A stretch of 64,000 bases of DNA from Streptomyces armeniacus (GTDB lineage: Bacteria > Actinomycetota > Actinomycetes > Streptomycetales > Streptomycetaceae), in contig NZ_CP031320.1 in NCBI RefSeq assembly GCF_003355155.1, positions 7,356,941 to 7,420,940 on the forward strand, given 5' to 3'. The notes under the pieces were generated by a model. The model saw only the letters and a program-made list of their open reading frames with translations. It did no database searches and had not been told where the DNA came from. This document shows, one piece after another, positions 60,595 through 64,000 of this stretch; position 1 is the stretch's first letter; every line of letters starts with the position of its first letter. The translations under genes and the position numbers were made by a program.

Positions 60595-61890
60595 ATGGCG
60601 CGCATATGGACGAGACTGCACGAATACCTCGGGGTTCCTCCCGGAAGGCTCACCTTCGACATGGTCCGCCGGGCGACGGCGGGCAAGCTGGCGGAGACGG
60701 ACGATCTGGACTGGAAGCAGGTTCTCCCGCGCACGCCGGAGAACGGGCAGTGGAACGAACTCGCCAAGGACGTCGCCGCCATGGCCAACACCCGCGGCGG
60801 CCTGATCATCTACGGCGTCACGGATACCATCGACCTCGTCGGCATCGACCCGGAAGCTGTCGCCATCCAGCAGTACGAGCAGTGGATCCGCAACCACGTC
60901 CAGCCCTACCTGCCGGATCTGGAGATCTACCCGCTGACCGACGACAGCACCAGCACCTCTGACGGCGCCAGGACTGTTCTGGTCGTCGACGTACCGGCCA
61001 GCGAGATGGCACCGCACTTCGTCTACGGCACCGCGCAGCGGGACAAGGAGCAGATGGCCGCCGTCGTCCCCTATCGGGCCAGCGATCAGACTGCCTGGAT
61101 GCCGGAGCACCAGATCGAACGGGCCTACCGCGATCGCTTCGCCCGCATCGGCCGGGCCGAGGAAGAACTCCAGCACCACCTCGAGTTGACCGTCCAGCAC
61201 ATCGCCGCTCAGACCGAGGTGCCCTCGGCGTGGTTCGTCGCTGCCGCCCGGCCCCAACGCCCCCTGCCCCGCAGCGTACGCACGCTGGACCGGAACGACG
61301 CCTGCGAGGTTCTCCGAAAGGCCCTGGACAGGGCCGCAGCGATGTTCCCCGGGTCCGCGCCGACCGACGGGGTGCTGAGCGGGATGAGCGCGGATGTGCG
61401 AGAGAATCCGCGCCCGGGACTGCGCCGCTGGGTGTGCAGCACCCTGGAACGGGACCGGGGCCCGGAGTTCATTACCGAACTGCATGACGACGGTGTCGTG
61501 GTGATGGCCGGCAACGTGTCGTGGGTCCGAGGCCGGGATGATCTGCCCGCTCGGGGCGCCGACCTCACCGTGCCGGAGTGGCTGGTGATGGCGTGCTGCC
61601 GTGACTTCGTCGCGACGGTCCAGGAGCTGCAGCGCGCTTTGCGCCTGGACAGCGCCCAGCAGCTCACTGCGTCGATCGTCGCCCCTCACGGTCCCAGAGC
61701 TCTGGCGCCCACCACCTACGACTCCACGTTCCATCGCGAAGGCACACCGCCGTACGCCCGCCGGCCTCACACCGTCCAGGCCGTCCACACTGTCCTGTCG
61801 CCGGCCTCCGAGGACCAGGAGGGGCAGACCCGAGTCACGGAGCTTCACACCGACCTGATGAACCAGTTCGGGCTGGCCGGATTGGGATGA
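60595..61890 (+). CDS. AlbA_2 / Schlafen-type domain protein
   Basis: 431 aa from ATG 60595 (MARIWTRLHEYLGVPPG). The domain at ~30-180 has the AlbA_2 (divergent AAA_4) pattern: LAETDDLDWKQVLPRT, NELAKDVAAMANTRGGLIIYGVTD, then TVLVVDVPASEMAPHFVYG with a residue set that binds nucleic acid in relatives. The second half is unfamiliar. Related domains occur in Schlafen-like nucleases and in several phage-defence genes, so a defence role is possible but not shown. Leaderless start is plausible (TACGCTTCGGCGT before ATG). Confidence 0.75.
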   Translation: MARIWTRLHEYLGVPPGRLTFDMVRRATAGKLAETDDLDWKQVLPRTPENGQWNELAKDVAAMANTRGGLIIYGVTDTIDLVGIDPEAVAIQQYEQWIRNHVQPYLPDLEIYPLTDDSTSTSDGARTVLVVDVPASEMAPHFVYGTAQRDKEQMAAVVPYRASDQTAWMPEHQIERAYRDRFARIGRAEEELQHHLELTVQHIAAQTEVPSAWFVAAARPQRPLPRSVRTLDRNDACEVLRKALDRAAAMFPGSAPTDGVLSGMSADVRENPRPGLRRWVCSTLERDRGPEFITELHDDGVVVMAGNVSWVRGRDDLPARGADLTVPEWLVMACCRDFVATVQELQRALRLDSAQQLTASIVAPHGPRALAPTTYDSTFHREGTPPYARRPHTVQAVHTVLSPASEDQEGQTRVTELHTDLMNQFGLAGLG

Positions 61891-61992
61891 GAAGGCCGTC
61901 GTCGCTGCTGTCGAACTCACCCCGGAGCCGCATGGATCCTGCCGACGCCGGCCTCCGCGGTGGCAACAGCGCTTCCGGGACAGGTGGTGGGC

Positions 61993-62463
61993 TCAGGGGA
62001 GCGTGGGCGGCCGGGGGTAGCCCTTCCGCTCGTACTCGGCGGTCTCGTTGTCGAGATGCTTCAGGGCGTGGATGGGGCCGAGTGCTTCGAGCAGCATGAC
62101 CGCGGTGCAGATCGCGATGGTGTGGACGCGGTCGCGCAGCTCCAAGTCCTCTACCGCGCGGGTGAGTCCCACTTCTTCTGCGGCGATGCGGCGAAAGGCT
62201 GTGGTCGTCGCGAGCTCGGTCTCCGGTGGTGCCAGGGCCGCAAGCTCGTTGAGCCGCCGCACCCCCATGGTCGGCTCTCCCAGGTCCCCGAAGAGCGCGT
62301 CGTGCTCCAGGACCAGCCACATCAAGAAGTGCTCCTGCTGATCGGTGTCCAGGCCGGTGAGGCATGCGGCGACGTGGGCCGAGTCCTGGGCGAGGTAGGC
62401 GCGAGTGAGGTCGGCTGCCCGCCACATCGCTTCGACGAACCGCGGATCGTCCGTACGCGTCAT
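61993..62463 (-). CDS. Hypothetical protein
   Basis: 156 aa from ATG 62463 (MTRTDDPRFVEAMWRAADLTRAYLAQDSAHVAACL). All-helical, with WLVLEHDALFGDLGEPT and RDRVHTIAICTAVMLLEALGPIHALKHLDNETAEYERKGYPRPP. No motif recognised. The composition is normal Streptomyces coding. Confidence 0.6.
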   Translation of the reverse strand: MTRTDDPRFVEAMWRAADLTRAYLAQDSAHVAACLTGLDTDQQEHFLMWLVLEHDALFGDLGEPTMGVRRLNELAALAPPETELATTTAFRRIAAEEVGLTRAVEDLELRDRVHTIAICTAVMLLEALGPIHALKHLDNETAEYERKGYPRPPTLP

Positions 62464-62846
62464 GCTCCTCCTTGTACCGGACCCGCGCAGGGGCGCGCGG
62501 GGTTTCCGGCCGGGTTCACCACGACGGGGCGGCACGCTTGTCCGCGCCTCGCCGTCGAGGATCAGCCTGTGGCCTAGCCTCGGTGATCGCGTCGTTGATC
62601 AGTCTGCGTTCGTACCTGCCGGTGTACCGCTCAACCGGAAGGCGGCCACGGGCACCCGCAGGCGGCCCGCGGTCTGGCTCTCGTCGTACTCGGTCCGTCG
62701 TGCCATGGGTACACCTTTCGCTTGTGAAGGGATGTAACGGGGGCGCCGCCGTACGGGACCGCGGCACGGCGCGTCGCCCGTACGGCCTTCGGGCCCGCGA
62801 TTCGCTCACGGGACGAGGCCGCCGCCCGAATCCGCTGGTGCGGCGG
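62464..62846. other. Intergenic region with a possible short ORF
   Basis: 383 bp. The only protein-like piece is a minus-strand frame 62599-62706 (MARRTEYDESQTAGRLRVPV, 35 aa), whose plausible continuation ERYTGRYERRLINDAITEA is in another frame. It may be a degraded small DNA-binding gene. Nothing else was supported. Confidence 0.35.
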
Positions 62847-63884
62847 TCATTTGGCCCAGTCGAGTCCGAGGTCGGCGAGGGCTGCGCGCTGGGCGGGTGT
62901 GAGCTTGGTGCGGCGGCTTTTGGTGTTGGAGAGGAACACGCCGGGCTTGGTGGTCACCGGGGCGGCGTTCTCGAGGGGCGTGCCGTCCGCTTGGGCGGGG
63001 TGGAGGAGTTCTTCGTGCCGGCGGGGGATGGTCAGGTGGCCTTCGCGGTTGAGGTACTGGCGTACGGCGGCGACGCCCCGTTCGAAGGAGCTCATGCCCG
63101 CCAGGCCGGGCACGACGGGTCCGGCCGCGCCACGGGCCGTGTCGGGCTCGGCGGCGGGTGCCGGCGGCTGGACGCCGAGCTCCTGGAGCAGCTGGCGCTG
63201 TCCGTCGGCGAGTTCTGCCCATTGGGCGAGTTGCTGCCGCAGCCACGCCCCTACGTCGACGCCGTGGACCCGCAGGCCCGGCTGTACTTCGTCGGCCGCC
63301 ACGCCGGTCTCACCCGCCAGGAGGTAGGCGAGGGCGGCGTACCGGCGCTGCCACGAGACCGGCCAGGGCGGGTTCCAGTACGGATCGACGGCGCACAGTG
63401 CGGCCTCCCGTGCTTCGGTGAGCACCATGACGCCTTTCCGGAGGTTCTCCAGGAACTGCCCCAACGCGAAATCATCGACAACCGCGTTGCGGGGCGCGCA
63501 CAGAGTGCCGAATTCCACGTAATACCTACGGGCGGCCGCAAGGCCATTCTGGAATTTCGCGTCGGCGACATTCCAGATCATGCCGAGTTCGTTCAACAGC
63601 TCATAACGGTGCGGGGGCAGCGTCCCGTCCTTGAAGGCCCTGCGCTGCTCGCTCGTCCACTGCCCGACCGGGTACGGCTCACGGCCGACCCCGTCGTCGC
63701 CGGCGGGGTCGATGACGGCACCAACGGGCACGTGCGCGTCCCCACGGGTCTCGACCCACAGCCGGAGGGCCTCGTAGCCGCTCAGCCAGACCTCGCTGTC
63801 GGGCCGGAGAACGCGGGTACGCAGCCAGCGGGCGATGGCGGCCGGATCACGAGGCCGGGTGAACCGCAGCAACGGCACCCCCAC
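62847..63884 (-). CDS. Helicase-associated (HA) domain protein, N-terminus lost at adapter junction
   Basis: 345 residues. Repeated HA-domain phrases: GQWTSEQRRAFKDGTLPPHRYELLNELGMIWNVADAKFQNGL, RYYVEFGTLCAP, LTPAQRAALADLGLDWAK at the C-terminus. Full-length relatives have a SNF2/DEAD-type helicase before several HA repeats and are frequent near Streptomyces chromosome ends and on linear plasmids. The open frame begins at 63884 with no ribosome binding site, 3 bp from the adapter sequence at 63887, so the helicase part is missing because the contig ends. Confidence 0.8.
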   Translation of the reverse strand: MGVPLLRFTRPRDPAAIARWLRTRVLRPDSEVWLSGYEALRLWVETRGDAHVPVGAVIDPAGDDGVGREPYPVGQWTSEQRRAFKDGTLPPHRYELLNELGMIWNVADAKFQNGLAAARRYYVEFGTLCAPRNAVVDDFALGQFLENLRKGVMVLTEAREAALCAVDPYWNPPWPVSWQRRYAALAYLLAGETGVAADEVQPGLRVHGVDVGAWLRQQLAQWAELADGQRQLLQELGVQPPAPAAEPDTARGAAGPVVPGLAGMSSFERGVAAVRQYLNREGHLTIPRRHEELLHPAQADGTPLENAAPVTTKPGVFLSNTKSRRTKLTPAQRAALADLGLDWAK

Positions 63885-63886
63885 CC

Positions 63887-63960
63887 CTGTCCCTTATACC
63901 CATCTGACGCTGCCGGAGAAGGCTTAGGGTGTGTGTTCGGTGGGCTCAGTTACTCTAAAA
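63887..63960 (+). other. Second Nextera adapter read-through with i5 index (assembly artefact)
   Basis: CTGTC-CTTATAC-CATCTGACGCTGCCG, then an 8-nt AGGCTTAG, then GTGT...TCGGTGG: the read-1 transposase adapter, the complement of i5 index S508 (as I remember it) and the start of the P5 tail, with a few errors, followed by an A-rich run. The remaining ~40 bp to 64,000 are AT-rich and cannot be trusted as genome sequence. Confidence 0.94.
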
Positions 63961-64000
63961 ATCAAAGAATATACACATGTTGAGTTTTTCGAGCAGGAGG

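Overview
The window is high-GC actinobacterial DNA and almost certainly a Streptomyces. Coding is dense, GTG and TTG starts are common, and 16.9-25.6 kb carries, in order, glpD, an NDP-sugar dehydrogenase, guaB3, guaB, a ShbA-type sigma factor, bldM and whiD. I recognise that order from memory as the Streptomyces developmental and purine block (SCO4767-SCO4774 in S. coelicolor). All assignments come from reading motifs; no database search was run.

Left part (1-25.6 kb). A truncated DUF4097 gene and an SDR oxidoreductase are followed by a membrane-anchored HTH protein. A compact class I lanthipeptide locus comes next: two different precursors with related leaders, a full-length LanB and a LanC, but no visible protease, transporter or immunity gene. 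A tRNA-Lys(UUU), a DEAD-box RNA helicase, a lipoprotein, two kinase-like signalling proteins and the conserved glpD-to-whiD block follow. Two inverted copies of a ~130-bp element with long terminal inverted repeats flank guaB3.

Artefact boundaries. At 25,644 and again at 63,887 the sequence is recognisable Illumina Nextera adapter read-through, and the second copy carries what looks like an i5 index. Genes touching these points are truncated. The segment ~25.7-63.9 kb may therefore not be physically joined to the left part, and its gene order relative to whiD should not be trusted.

Middle part (26-38 kb). This holds ArsR/VOC and MarR genes, a Tat-exported GH43-like hydrolase, a YciO/Sua5 protein, a two-component system next to a two-gene ABC exporter, an esterase, a GNAT-like protein, a Tat-exported sulfatase and a kinase fragment.

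Polyketide part (38.6-51.3 kb). One minus-strand run encodes a two-module type I PKS whose first KS is missing, a macrolide-type glycosyltransferase, a [3Fe-4S] ferredoxin and the first two dTDP-deoxysugar enzymes (RfbA, RfbB). It looks like a fragment of a glycosylated macrolide pathway; later sugar genes, P450, thioesterase and further PKS genes are absent.

Right part (51.4-63.9 kb). A quinone-oxidoreductase-like gene lies behind three evenly spaced palindromes, followed by an IclR regulator. A 38-aa Lys/Pro-rich peptide is coupled to an enlarged protein-L-isoaspartate methyltransferase homologue, which is a candidate imiditide-type (aspartimide) RiPP pair and the best novelty lead here. 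Accessory genes follow: an HTH protein, a minimal ATP-dependent ligase, a 2H phosphoesterase, an AlbA/Schlafen-type protein, several unknowns, and a truncated helicase-associated-domain protein at the second adapter junction.
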